A DNA stretch of 39,058 bases, from IMG/VR virus record IMGVR_UViG_3300005827_000011, positions 1 to 39,058 of that record; one strand, given 5' to 3'. The notes under the pieces are model-generated. The model saw nothing but the letters and a program-made list of their open reading frames with translations, was not told the DNA's origin and did not search any database. Both the position numbers and the translations under genes were made by a program. Origin of the DNA: a virus. Below, in pieces: positions 22,238 through 30,125 of the stretch; the stretch's first letter is position 1, and every line of letters begins with the position of its first letter.

Positions 22238-24756
22238 TAATACCTCCGCGCCTTCTGCCGGGCCGCCGCGGCCACCGTGCCCGGCGTCTGCGGCCCCTGG
22301 AAGATGATCTGCTGCGCCCGCAATTGCAGGCTGTTATCGTTATTCACGCTGCCCGCGCCCCGGCCCGTTCCCAATCCGCCGCCCGTCAGCGCCGCGCTGG
22401 CCAGTGCCAGGCTCAACCCACGCCGTAAACTGGGGCCAAATAGCCCGCCAGTTGGGCGCAAATCCTGGGGCGTGATTCCGCCGCCATTCCCGTTGCCATT
22501 TCCGCCGCCGTTGGTCATCCAATCCGGCAGGGTCACGCCCGAAATCAGCGCGATCATGTCATTCAGCCAGCCAATGACGCCCTGGATTTTCTCGCCCAGC
22601 CAGGCAAAGCCTCCGGCGATCTTCTCGCTCACCAACTTGTCCAGGCTTTCCAGCACCGGCGTCACGTTCGTCTCGATGAAGTTACTAAAGTCCTCCATGA
22701 TCGGCTTTAGTTTGGTCGCAATCTCGTCCCCAGCCTTTACCAGCGCCGGGTACAACACGTTATTCCACAACGCTGCCACAATCTCCAGGTTCTTGCCCCA
22801 CACCGTTTTCAGGAAGTCGGCCAGCGCCTTCAGCAGCGGGAAGATGTTGGTGTCCAGGTAATCTTTCACCTTCTTAATCGCCGGGAACAGCGTATTCGTC
22901 CAGAACGCGCTCACCGTGCTGATTGCCGCCGGGATATTCGTCCCAAACCATTGCGCGATGCCGGCCAGCACCGGCTGGATCGCGGCCCACACCGCCGCCG
23001 TATTCTCCCGGATTCCGCCCCAGTTATTCTGCCAGGCCGCGGCCAGCAGCCCCACCGCCAGCCCAATGCCCGCCACAATCGCAATAATCGGCAGCATCCC
23101 GGCAATCACCGGCGCCAAAGCCGTCGCGCTTGCGATCGCCGCAGGAATCAGCGTCGTATACACAAACGCCAAAACCGCCGCCCCAATCGCCGCCAGCACA
23201 CCCGCAAACACCGGGGCCATCTCCCGCGCCTTCTGGATAATGCCGTCAATCTGACCGCGCAGATTGGGGAATAACTTGTCCAGCGTGCCAATCGCCGCAT
23301 CAGTAACCTTCTTAAAATCGCCGTCAAAATCGCCAATGGCCTCCAACAGCGGGGTAAAGGCCTCCCCGATTTTGCCAATCCCGCTCACCAGGTTATCGAT
23401 CCCCTGCTGCACAATCTGGCTGTCAAACAATTTATTGACCGCCTTGGTCACCTCTGTTACCACCGGCAGGAAGGCATTCCCCATCCTGGCGCGGCTGTCT
23501 TCCAGTTTCGCCGTAAAAATGCGCTGCTGGTTCGCCAGCCCGCCGGATGTCCGCGCAAAGTCGCCCTGCGCCAGCGCAGTTTGCTCCATAATGATGGCAT
23601 AGGCTGCCTGCGCCTTTTGCTGCGCCGTCAAAACCGTTACGCTGGCGTTTCCGGCCTCGTCCGCCTTTTCGGTGGCCGCCTGTAATTTCAGGCTGGCCTC
23701 CCGCGCCTGGATGCTATTCGCGCCATACTTGCGCAGCGCCTCGTTATAGGACGCCTGCGCCTTCTCCGCCTGCAAGGCCGCCATTGCCAGTTTGGTGGTA
23801 TCGTCGCTGGCCGGAATCAGCCCCAGCGAGAGCGCCTTGGCCTTCAGCGCGGCCTCGTTCATGTTGATGCCCAGGCTCTTCAACGGTTCGGTTTCGCCCG
23901 TCAACCCGGCGCGCAACTTCTCCAAAGCCTCGTCCGTGCCGATATTGTTAAAACTGGCCAGGTCACTCGCCAGTTCAACCAACTTAATGGACATGACGGA
24001 CGATGCGGTAGAAGTAAACCCCATTGACCGGAACAGATTACCGTAAGTAGCTGCTGCTGAAAGCGCAGCATTCTCGCTCATCCCCAGACTGGCTGCCGCC
24101 GTCTCACCAAGTTTTCTTATACTCGGCGCATTCTGCTCGAAAACCACCCCTACCTTGCTAATGGTTTCGTTCAGATCGCTAGCTGGGCCAATCGTGCTAA
24201 CTGCCAACCCTGCCATCGCGCCTGCAATCAGCCCAATCGCCGCCAGCGCCGCTGCCGCCGCTGCCGCCGTCGCCTTCAAGCCCGTCACCACGCCCCCCAG
24301 CGCGCCCTTGAGATTAATCGTGCGCCTGGCGCTCGTCTCCGCCGCCGTTCCCAACCCCTGCACGCTTGTAGTGGCCTTTTGGCTATTGTTTTTTACCTCG
24401 TTCAGCGCCTGGCCGTTCTGCTCCAGTTCCAACTCCATCTTATTCAGCGCCGCCGTGGCATTATTGACCCTGATTTGCATCTCCGTCGCGGCCCGGCTAT
24501 CCGCCCCCTGGGCCGTCGCCAGCCGCGCGTGCTCTGCCGTCAGCGCCCCCACCTTCTGCCGCTGAATATCGATCTGCCCACCCAAACTCTTGGCGCGCAG
24601 CTCCAGCCCGGTCGCGCTCTTCGTCCAGTCCCCCAAAGCCGCCGCATTCGCCTTAAACCCGGAATCCAGCACGCGCAGCGCCTGGTTCATCTGAGAAATC
24701 CCGGTCTTAAAATCCGATGTGTCAAACGAAGGCTTTACGCCAAGTGGGTCTGTCAT
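22237..24756 (-). CDS. Tail tape measure protein
   Basis: 839 residues, long helical N-terminal part (ALRVLDSGFKANAAALGDWTKSATGLELRAKSLGGQIDIQRQKV), a phage tape-measure core (ATYGNLFRSMGFTSTASSVMSIKLVELASDLASFNNIGTDEALEKLRAGLTGETEPLKSLGI, diagnostic of siphovirus TMPs), central hydrophobic segments (about 550-620), and a Gly/Asn-rich C-terminus. Its length predicts a tail of ordinary siphovirus size. Preceded by the tail chaperone with a predicted frameshift, the classical order. Very secure. Confidence 0.95.
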   Translation of the reverse strand: MTDPLGVKPSFDTSDFKTGISQMNQALRVLDSGFKANAAALGDWTKSATGLELRAKSLGGQIDIQRQKVGALTAEHARLATAQGADSRAATEMQIRVNNATAALNKMELELEQNGQALNEVKNNSQKATTSVQGLGTAAETSARRTINLKGALGGVVTGLKATAAAAAAALAAIGLIAGAMAGLAVSTIGPASDLNETISKVGVVFEQNAPSIRKLGETAAASLGMSENAALSAAATYGNLFRSMGFTSTASSVMSIKLVELASDLASFNNIGTDEALEKLRAGLTGETEPLKSLGINMNEAALKAKALSLGLIPASDDTTKLAMAALQAEKAQASYNEALRKYGANSIQAREASLKLQAATEKADEAGNASVTVLTAQQKAQAAYAIIMEQTALAQGDFARTSGGLANQQRIFTAKLEDSRARMGNAFLPVVTEVTKAVNKLFDSQIVQQGIDNLVSGIGKIGEAFTPLLEAIGDFDGDFKKVTDAAIGTLDKLFPNLRGQIDGIIQKAREMAPVFAGVLAAIGAAVLAFVYTTLIPAAIASATALAPVIAGMLPIIAIVAGIGLAVGLLAAAWQNNWGGIRENTAAVWAAIQPVLAGIAQWFGTNIPAAISTVSAFWTNTLFPAIKKVKDYLDTNIFPLLKALADFLKTVWGKNLEIVAALWNNVLYPALVKAGDEIATKLKPIMEDFSNFIETNVTPVLESLDKLVSEKIAGGFAWLGEKIQGVIGWLNDMIALISGVTLPDWMTNGGGNGNGNGGGITPQDLRPTGGLFGPSLRRGLSLALASAALTGGGLGTGRGAGSVNNDNSLQLRAQQIIFQGPQTPGTVAAAARQKARRY

Positions 24757-24773
24757 GTTCTCTTCTTTCTACC

Positions 24774-24840
24774 TCGCCCATCCTGGGCGTCAGCCGAATG
24801 CTGAGCGTAGCCGAAGCATGGGGAAGGCCGGGAAGGGATT
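24774..24840. repeat. Dispersed hairpin element, copy 3 (degenerate)
   Basis: CCCATCCTGGGCGTCAGCCG...GCTGAGCGTAGCCGAAGC, then ATGGGGAAGGCCGGGAAGGG. It shares the GGGGAAGGCCGGGAAGGG flank with copy 5 (30063) and sits between the tail chaperone frameshift product and the tape measure. Confidence 0.7.
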
Positions 24841-24842
24841 GG

Positions 24843-25450
24843 TCACATCCAATCCACCTCATCAATCGCTTTTACCTTTGGCGCGGGCTTTGCCGCCTCT
24901 GCGCTCGTTCTCCGCTGCCATTCCGGGAAATACGTCAGGTAAGCCGTCAAATCTTCGATGTCCGTGGCATTCAGCGTCAAATAATCCCAGTGATGCTTCT
25001 CCAGCAGCGCGCACTCCACGTCCAGGATAAAATCCCCGCCGCCTAATGCCGTTTTTTCCGGCTCACCTTCGGCAGCGGATTCGTAGGGCCCAGCACTTGC
25101 GCCCGGGTGATGATCGCCTGCAACACCGTCATCATCTCCCCGATTTCAGCGCCCTCGTCCAGTTGCTTCACCGTAAAGCGCCCGCCAAACACCTCCACCA
25201 CAAACTCGGCGATCTTATCCATCATCTTTTCCTCGCCGGTCACCTGGCGGTCATTGCGGTGCAGCCAGCGCTTGAAGCGCCCCATCCAATCCGACGGCGC
25301 CGGTTCAACCACCGGTTCGCTCGCCGCGTTAATCTCTTCTGATAGCCGAATAGCGCGTTTCAGCAATCCCCACGGGATCACCGCCCGCTCAAACTCACCG
25401 ACCACCTCGTTATTCGCGTCGTACAGCGTAATTTTTATTGGTGCTGTCAT
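24843..25450 (-). CDS. Tail assembly chaperone, predicted -1 frameshift product (gpGT)
   Basis: Predicted 202-residue product: 133 residues in the zero frame (25052-25450), then a slip on A6 (25052-25057) into a 69-residue extension TALGGGDFILDVECALLEK...AIDEVDWM (24843-25052). The -1 frame is open over the whole overlap, and the extension has good coding character and no start codon of its own. This is the standard gpG/gpGT arrangement of siphovirus tail chaperones located between the major tail protein and tape measure. The heptamer is G AAA AAA, a plausible slippery site though not the lambda one. Confidence 0.75.
25043..25450 (-). CDS. Tail assembly chaperone (gpG)
   Basis: 135 residues, the unshifted product. 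PIKITLYDANNEVVGEFERAVIPWGLLKRAIRLSEEI at the start and MMDKIAEFVVEVFGGRFTVKQLDEGAEIGEMMTVLQAIITRAQ in the middle match the Phage_TAC style (FvvevFggkfTveqLldGl). Ends KVSRKKRH just after the slippery A6. It binds the tape measure during tail assembly. Confidence 0.85.
   Translation of the reverse strand: MTAPIKITLYDANNEVVGEFERAVIPWGLLKRAIRLSEEINAASEPVVEPAPSDWMGRFKRWLHRNDRQVTGEEKMMDKIAEFVVEVFGGRFTVKQLDEGAEIGEMMTVLQAIITRAQVLGPTNPLPKVSRKKRH
25052..25057 (-). promoter_or_regulatory. Predicted -1 frameshift slippery site
   Basis: On the minus strand CGG AAA AAA CGG CAT TAG: a run of six A across two Lys codons, two codons before the zero-frame stop. Slipping one base back reads ACG GCA TTA and continues 69 codons. 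A G/C-rich stretch (GGCGGCGGGG) follows, but no clear pseudoknot was worked out. Confidence 0.7.
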
Positions 25451-25468
25451 AAAATCCTATGTCTTTCC

Positions 25469-25520
25469 CCTCCCCCAAATACCCGCGCTCTTTGCGGGTA
25501 TTTGGGGGAGGCCGGGTGGG
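25469..25520. repeat. Dispersed G/C-rich hairpin element, copy 4
   Basis: CCTCCCCCAAATACCCGC (25469-25486), loop GCTCTTT, exact complement (25494-25511), followed by CCGGGTGGGGGT. 18-bp perfect stem. It lies between the major tail protein stop (25524) and the chaperone start (25450), and could stabilise or attenuate the message. Confidence 0.9.
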
Positions 25521-25523
25521 GGT

Positions 25524-26435
25524 CTACGCCGTGGTAAAGTCGTACACCGCCGTCGCCAGCAATTGGCCGTAAATATCGCGCGCGCCGCTCACCGTGATGA
25601 AATACTGCGTGGCCGCGGTCAGCGTGCTGTGGCCCAGCGTCAATACCTTGCGCGCTGCGTTCCAGGTCGGAGTTACCGCGATAATCGCGCCGGTATCTAC
25701 TCTGGTCAGCGAAACGCCCACCTCGGCATTGCCCGCCATCGCATTGTTAAACGTCAGGGTGATTGCCCCCGAAGTGGATTGGGCCACCGCGCCGTCCACC
25801 GGCGAAGGCGTGCAGGTCAACGCGCTGGGCGAACCCACCACCGGCGTCTGTACCGCCGTGAAGAAGTTTGCCACGCTCGCGCCGCTGGTGTCTTCATCCA
25901 CGTCAACCTTTTTCACGCCGTCGGTAATGCTCCCGGCCAGCGCAAACGGGTGGATCGTCTTGTAGGCGGTATACGTCACCTTCTGGTGCTTCGGTTCAGG
26001 CGTATCGGTTTTCGTGGCATTCTCTTCCGTGCCCATCGAGAACTTGCCCTTCAGGTATTGGCGATACCTGAACTTGCCGTTCGATTTCAGCGCCCGGAAC
26101 GACAAAGCCACATCCGGCGGATTCCCCGCCGCGTTATCCTGCACCTGCCCGTTCACCGCGTCAAACGGCTTGCCAAGGATGAACGCCAGCATCGCCGGGG
26201 CGAAGGCCGTCACTTCCATCTCCAGCTTGGTCGAGCCTTCGTTGGTCAGCACGTCGAAAATGCCGTCATCCGCCCAGTCTTCCTTGACGTTGATGGCTGC
26301 CGCCTGGCTCACGTTCACCGCCGGGGCCAGCAGCGCGGGCGTGCCCGCCACATAGGCATCGACGCTATCCTCGGTCACCTCGGCCACATACAGATCGCGC
26401 AGGCCGACCGCGCTTTTTTGTTCAGCAGTTGACAT
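25524..26435 (-). CDS. Major tail (tube) protein with Ig-like C-terminal domain
   Basis: 303 residues. Residues 1-200 are tail-tube-like (phi13 type): VGLRDLYVAEVTEDSVDAYVAGTP, FDVLTNEGSTKLEMEVTAFAPAMLAFILG, TYTAYKTIHPFALAGSITDGVKKVD. The C-terminal about 95 residues (TCTPSPVDGAVAQSTSGAITLTFNNAM...AATQYFITVSGARDIYG) form a Big_5/SbsA-type Ig-like domain that decorates the tail surface, as in many siphoviruses. GGAG precedes the start. Confidence 0.85.
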   Translation of the reverse strand: MSTAEQKSAVGLRDLYVAEVTEDSVDAYVAGTPALLAPAVNVSQAAAINVKEDWADDGIFDVLTNEGSTKLEMEVTAFAPAMLAFILGKPFDAVNGQVQDNAAGNPPDVALSFRALKSNGKFRYRQYLKGKFSMGTEENATKTDTPEPKHQKVTYTAYKTIHPFALAGSITDGVKKVDVDEDTSGASVANFFTAVQTPVVGSPSALTCTPSPVDGAVAQSTSGAITLTFNNAMAGNAEVGVSLTRVDTGAIIAVTPTWNAARKVLTLGHSTLTAATQYFITVSGARDIYGQLLATAVYDFTTA

Positions 26436-26437
26436 GG

Positions 26438-26788
26438 TTACACTCCTTCAAGATAGGTATAGTCTTTGGCCAGCCCAAAATGCAGGCTTGTCGGGTCGCG
26501 CGGCAATTGCCGCTCGTCAGATTTCATAAAGCCCGCCGTCACCATCGCGGTGTCCACGTTGGGCAGCACGGCCAGCCCGGCCCGGCTCCAGATGGTCACT
26601 TGCACCCGATACAGGCGCTGCGTCTCGGCGTCATCCGCGTGCTCTTCTGCCGGGCTGGTAATCAGTTGGTAGGCAATAAACACATCCGGCAGCGCCGCCC
26701 CGGTGGTCTGGTAGGGCGCCAGCGCATACGGGATGGCCGGTGCAAGGGTCGCCAGCGCGTTGGCGGTGCGCGTGAAGATGCTGGTCAT
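26438..26788 (-). CDS. Tail terminator-like protein (DUF3168-type position)
   Basis: 116 residues. TSIFTRTANALATLAPAIPYALAPYQTTGAALPDVFIAYQLITSPAEEHADDAETQRLYRVQVTIWSR is the alpha/beta pattern of tail-completion proteins (gpU / DUF3168 class), with the characteristic dDaetqryrVqv.iws. Located between gp10-like and major tail protein, where the terminator gene is expected. Only 2 nt separate it from the tube gene. Its start overlaps the gp10-like stop (ATGA). Confidence 0.72.
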   Translation of the reverse strand: MTSIFTRTANALATLAPAIPYALAPYQTTGAALPDVFIAYQLITSPAEEHADDAETQRLYRVQVTIWSRAGLAVLPNVDTAMVTAGFMKSDERQLPRDPTSLHFGLAKDYTYLEGV

Positions 26789-27174
26789 AACGCTTCCAGG
26801 TACTGCTCAAACACGGCCTTCATCGCCTGGCGCGCCCGCGCCCGGCCCGCCTGCACGCCCGGACGGATATACGGCTGCGCCGCTTGCGTTGGCGTGCCAA
26901 ACTCCTGCGCCAGAGCCTTCAACATCTCATCCCGCTCGCGTATATCGATTTCCACGTACAGAAAGTGCTCGTTATCGCGCCGGATGGGCCCATTCATCCG
27001 CAGGTGAAAAAACAGATCGCCGGTCGCCACCGGAATCAACGGCTGGATGGCAGAAAACAGGATCGGGCCTGCCGCTGCCAGCGCCTCGTCCGCCGCCGCG
27101 TCCACCTCCCGCTCGGCGCGCGCCAGTTTTTCCAGGTAATCCTGCAAGCCGGTCAGGTTCATCGCCGCTTTCAC
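26785..27174 (-). CDS. HK97 gp10-like head-tail protein
   Basis: 129 residues: NLTGLQDYLEKLARAEREVDAAADEALAAAGPILFSAIQPLIPVATGDLFFHL..., with the usual VPvxTGxLr-type motif (IPVATGDLFFHL) and a C-terminal helix with YIRPGVQAGRARARQAMKAVFEQYLE (family: fl.pal...k.ei...i...l). It forms part of the neck near the tail terminator. ATGA overlaps on both sides show translational coupling. Confidence 0.85.
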   Translation of the reverse strand: MKAAMNLTGLQDYLEKLARAEREVDAAADEALAAAGPILFSAIQPLIPVATGDLFFHLRMNGPIRRDNEHFLYVEIDIRERDEMLKALAQEFGTPTQAAQPYIRPGVQAGRARARQAMKAVFEQYLEAL

Positions 27175-27512
27175 ATCGTCCCCTTAATCGTCACGGCCTT
27201 GAGCTCCAGGAACTCATGCAGGTTATCCAGGTCCACCGGCGCCGCCGTCAGCCGATAGTCGGTATTGTTGTACGAAACGCCCCAGGCCGCCGTCACATCG
27301 CTGCGGTACCGGATGATGACGGTGATCGGCACTTCCACCTGGGCCGCCTGCGCCGCGATCAGTTCCAACCCGGTGGCGGCCTTCACCTTGCCCCACACCG
27401 TATCGCCGATGGCATAGGTAGGCTTCTGCGCGCCGCCCGCATCGGTCACGATGGACGGCGTCAGCAGGGTCACGCGGCTGCGCAAAGCGCCGATTTCAGG
27501 CTTGGTGGGCAT
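27171..27512 (-). CDS. Head closure / head-tail adaptor protein
   Basis: 113 residues. IGALRSRVTLLTPSIVTDAGGAQKPTYAIGDTVWGKVKAATGLELIAA, then VEVPITVIIRYRSDVTAAWGVSYNNTDYRLTAAPVDLDNLHEFLELKAVTI: the diagnostic pattern of SPP1 gp16-like head-tail joining proteins (lr.Ritl......d..G......w......vwA.i.p..g.E......q......i.iRyr..i....ri.y.g..y.I..v.d.....ylel.c). Very secure by pattern and by position between the connector and gp10. Confidence 0.9.
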   Translation of the reverse strand: MPTKPEIGALRSRVTLLTPSIVTDAGGAQKPTYAIGDTVWGKVKAATGLELIAAQAAQVEVPITVIIRYRSDVTAAWGVSYNNTDYRLTAAPVDLDNLHEFLELKAVTIKGTM

Positions 27513-27527
27513 TAGTGCGCCTCCATT

Positions 27528-27559
27528 GGCCAGGCCGCGTGGAGGAGCGCGGCCTGGCC
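27528..27559. repeat. 12-bp perfect intercistronic hairpin
   Basis: GGCCAGGCCGCG (27528-27539), 8-nt loop, CGCGGCCTGGCC (27548-27559). No T-run on the minus strand, so not a full terminator. It sits between connector and adaptor genes. Confidence 0.85.
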
Positions 27560-27603
27560 GTTACGGAAGGAAGACCAAACAGCAAGGCAGGTTGCTGGCA
27601 TGG

Positions 27604-28161
27604 CTAAAACCAATTGGCGCGATAGGAGCGGAAGATTCCCAGCGCCGGGGCGGGCAATTGACCCGTGGCATCGCGTACCTCGTACCAATACGCCACCGCC
27701 GACAGGATTGCCTGCTTGATGGGCTCCGGGCAGGCGGCGGCATTGCCCCAGCCCGCCACATAACGCACCGTAATCGCGCCGCTAAAGAACAGCGTTTCTC
27801 CGGGCAGGCTCACGAAGTACACCCGCCCCGGTTCGCTGCGCGCGTCAATCTGAAAATCCGTCCAGGTGCGCTCCACGCCATCCGAGTCGATGTACTTGAC
27901 GCTGGTGACGCTTTGCAGGGGCGGGCGCGGCAGGGGCAGCAGGCCGCCCGCGTGGCAGCTGCTCGGCCAATCGTCAAACGTCGCCTCGAGCGTCTGCGTG
28001 ATGAAGGCCCGGCGCGCCGCCGCTTCCCCCTTCACGCGCGCCGCCGTGATCAACGTGCCGATCAGCGTATCATCGGCGCTGTTGTCCACGCGCAGGTGCA
28101 GTTTGGCCGTTGCTACAGAAACGGGTTCTTCGGCAGGGGCCGTGATGACGCGCACCGACAT
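27604..28161 (-). CDS. Head-tail connector (phage gp6/gp8-like)
   Basis: 185 residues. VRVITAPAEEPVSVATAKLHLRVDNSADDTLIGTLITAARVKGEAAARRAFITQTLEATFDDWP is the typical start of phiE125 gp8 / HK97 gp6-like connectors (ePlsLeeaK.hLRvd...dD.li..li.aAr...E...gr.li.qt). A C-terminal VRYVAGWGNAAACPEPIKQAILSAVAYWYEVR matches the family's ..y.aGyg...vP..ik.ail.lva.wye.R. It forms the ring below the portal. Confidence 0.9.
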   Translation of the reverse strand: MSVRVITAPAEEPVSVATAKLHLRVDNSADDTLIGTLITAARVKGEAAARRAFITQTLEATFDDWPSSCHAGGLLPLPRPPLQSVTSVKYIDSDGVERTWTDFQIDARSEPGRVYFVSLPGETLFFSGAITVRYVAGWGNAAACPEPIKQAILSAVAYWYEVRDATGQLPAPALGIFRSYRANWF

Positions 28162-28164
28162 GGG

Positions 28165-28533
28165 TTACTCCGTCACAATCAGGAACGTGCCCGACTTGGT
28201 ATCGCCGCCGCTGGCGACGACAATCTTCACGCGGTCCGCCGCCAGCGCGATGGGCGCCAGCACCGCTGACCCGCCCGCGGCATACACCGCCGCCACGCCT
28301 GCGGTCGTATGCGTGGCCTGGCGCGGCGCCACGCTCTTGGACGTATCCACATTGCCTTCCGTCCACAGCGTTTCGCCGGTGGCCTCCGCCGTAATGGCAA
28401 AGTCCACGCCGTTGGCAAAGTCCGTTTTGACATAATGAATGGCAGAAATCCGCCCCGTCAAAACCGGGCTATAAACGGTCGCATTCCCATCCGCATCCGT
28501 CGTAACGGGCACAACATATCGCTTGATAGGCAT
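28165..28533 (-). CDS. Small beta-rich structural protein, head or neck
   Basis: 122 residues: beta-rich with Thr/Ala/Gly (VPVTTDADGNATVYSPVLTGRISAIHYVKTDFANGVDFAITAEATGETLW). The pattern (TDadGnat..sp.l.G.i.ai.Yvk.dfanGvDf.itaeatg..iw) is seen in phage proteins placed between capsid and connector; their exact role is not settled. It may be a head decoration or stabiliser. 3 nt upstream of the connector start. Confidence 0.75.
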   Translation of the reverse strand: MPIKRYVVPVTTDADGNATVYSPVLTGRISAIHYVKTDFANGVDFAITAEATGETLWTEGNVDTSKSVAPRQATHTTAGVAAVYAAGGSAVLAPIALAADRVKIVVASGGDTKSGTFLIVTE

Positions 28534-28545
28534 TGCATCTCTCCA

Positions 28546-28597
28546 GCGTTTTCCGGGAAGCGCCGAACGCGGACGCGCTCAGCGCCTCCCGCGAAAC
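28546..28597. repeat. Imperfect intercistronic hairpin
   Basis: Arms CGTTTTCCGGGAAGCGC and GCGCCTCCCGCGAAACG pair over 17 positions with three mismatches. Located between the beta-helix gene stop and the 28533 start. No T-run. Confidence 0.5.
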
Positions 28598-28605
28598 GGG
28601 GCAAA

Positions 28606-29559
28606 CTAACTGATCAACTCGACGGCCACGCCGCTCAAATCCGCGCCGGTGACGGCGTTCATGTTGCCATACAGCACGCCGCGATCATTGGCGTCCAACT
28701 TCGTCGAACCCAGCGCCATGCAGTCCTTCAGCAGCAGTTTGCGCGGCGCGCCCATCCCCGCCGGGATCACAAAGCCGCTCGTCAGGGCGGTGGCCGAATT
28801 GTTCAGGAACAGGCAATCCACGAAGGTGTTGTCACGGTCGATGCCGGTGGCATCCGCCACCTTCACCCAGCCCGCGCCCGCATTCCCGGCGCGGATGCGC
28901 ACGGTGCAGCGTTCAAACACATTGCGATGCGCCTCGCCGTCAAACACGATGCCCATCATGCCGTTGCCAGCATCCGCCGTGTCCACACCAACGGTGCAGT
29001 TCACGAAGGTGTTCTCCTCCGCGCCGTCCAGCAGCAGGCTTGCGCCGCCGCTCACGGCCTGGGTGGCGTGCCCGCCGCCCGCAAAATGCACGTTCTCGAA
29101 ATAGTTCCGCCCGCCGGTCAACTTGACGTTGATCAGGCTGGTGACATCGTCCACGCCCTGGAAGATATACAGGTCCTTGAAGATGCAGCCGCTCGCCGAG
29201 ATGGTGATCAGCGGCGAAGCGCCGGTCAGGGTCGCCAGTTGGAAGATGCGCGCGCGCTGCGCCATGCGGGTGGGCGCGCACAGCCCAATCAAGTGGGTGT
29301 AACTCTTGTCCCAGGTCAGGGCCGCGGTCAACGTCAACCCGCTCGACCCGGCCAGGTACAGCACCACATCGTGCTGGTTGGCCACGCACAGCGCGTAGGC
29401 CGCCGCCAGGCTGGCCAGCGGCGCCTTGAACGACGTGCCAACATTGTTGTCAGACCCGTTGGTCGGATCGACAAAATAGAACTTGCTTTTGGGCCCGCGC
29501 GGGATGCCCGCCAGCACCAGGTATTTCTCAACATCAAAAGCAATGGCTTGTTTTGGCAT
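28606..29559 (-). CDS. Parallel beta-helix structural protein
   Basis: 317 residues. Starts with YFVDPTNGSDNNVGTSFKAPLASLAAAYALC, the usual opening of beta-helix (pectin-lyase-like) proteins, followed by right-handed helix rungs (CIFKDLYIFQGVDDVTSLINVKLTGGRNYFENVHFAGGG, NTFVNCTVGVDTADAGNGMMGIVFDGEAHRNVFERCTV, NTFVDCLFLNNSATAL). Such folds usually bind or cut polysaccharide in tail spikes, but here it lies in the head gene block, so it is more likely a capsid fibre or decoration. Confidence 0.8.
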   Translation of the reverse strand: MPKQAIAFDVEKYLVLAGIPRGPKSKFYFVDPTNGSDNNVGTSFKAPLASLAAAYALCVANQHDVVLYLAGSSGLTLTAALTWDKSYTHLIGLCAPTRMAQRARIFQLATLTGASPLITISASGCIFKDLYIFQGVDDVTSLINVKLTGGRNYFENVHFAGGGHATQAVSGGASLLLDGAEENTFVNCTVGVDTADAGNGMMGIVFDGEAHRNVFERCTVRIRAGNAGAGWVKVADATGIDRDNTFVDCLFLNNSATALTSGFVIPAGMGAPRKLLLKDCMALGSTKLDANDRGVLYGNMNAVTGADLSGVAVELIS

Positions 29560-29574
29560 TGGAGTGCTCCTTAG

Positions 29575-29604
29575 GGCCCTGCCCGCTCGCAGGCAGGCAG
29601 GGCC
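29575..29604. repeat. 9-bp perfect intercistronic hairpin
   Basis: GGCCCTGCC (29575-29583) and GGCAGGGCC (29596-29604) around a 12-nt loop. Between the 29617-30039 gene and the beta-helix gene on the minus strand. No T-run. Confidence 0.75.
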
Positions 29605-29616
29605 GGATAAACAGAA

Positions 29617-30039
29617 TTACGCCGTCCCCTCAGCCGGGCTGACGTGCAACTCGGCCTCGATGGTCGCGCCCTGGCTGGTCGGGGCTTTGCGCGCTTCGTA
29701 CAGCAGCGCGTACACATCGCCGGTGGCGGTATTCGCGCCCGCGCGGACGATTTGCGCATCCACGTAGCGTTCCAGCGGCTTGTAGATGTCGAGCAGGAAC
29801 GAATTGCCGTTGGTGCCCGGCACCAGTTTCGTCCCGGCCAGGTCAGCCGCGTCGCCCATGTTGCTCAGCGCGCCCTGGCGCGCCTTCACATAGTTCCCGG
29901 CGTTGACGGTGGCAATGCTGCCGAAGATCAACACGCCGCTATAACCCTGCGTGTCAATCGTGTCAGTCGTGACGGCGGTGCCCGCGCTTACCTGGGCCGC
30001 CTTGATCAAGATCAGTTTGGTGTTCTTACTCAGGTTCAT
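29617..30039 (-). CDS. Capsid-associated protein, unknown
   Basis: 140 residues: NLSKNTKLILIKAAQVSAGTAVTTDTIDTQGYSGVLIFGSIATVNAGNYVKARQGALSNMGDAADLAGTKLVPGTNGNSFLLDIYKPLERYVDAQIVRAG. This pattern (..v.a...vntd.iDt.gydgvvfv...gtvt.......) is found in proteins coded next to major capsid proteins in many siphoviruses and may be a head decoration or structural protein. Good coding character. Direct function unproven. Confidence 0.78.
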   Translation of the reverse strand: MNLSKNTKLILIKAAQVSAGTAVTTDTIDTQGYSGVLIFGSIATVNAGNYVKARQGALSNMGDAADLAGTKLVPGTNGNSFLLDIYKPLERYVDAQIVRAGANTATGDVYALLYEARKAPTSQGATIEAELHVSPAEGTA

Positions 30040-30062
30040 GGTTTATCTCCGTTTCCTATTCC

Positions 30063-30118
30063 CCTTCCCCCATCCTGAGCGCTAGCCGAAGGATGGGGGA
30101 AGGCCGGGAAGGGGGTAG
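30063..30118. repeat. Dispersed hairpin element, copy 5, after major capsid gene
   Basis: CCTTCCCCCATCCT (30063-30076), loop with GAGCGCTAGCCGA, AGGATGGGGGAAGG (30090-30103), then CCGGGAAGGGGG. 14-bp perfect stem. It lies between the major capsid stop and the next gene, where phages often have partial terminators or stability hairpins. Confidence 0.9.
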
Positions 30119-30125
30119 ATGGGGG

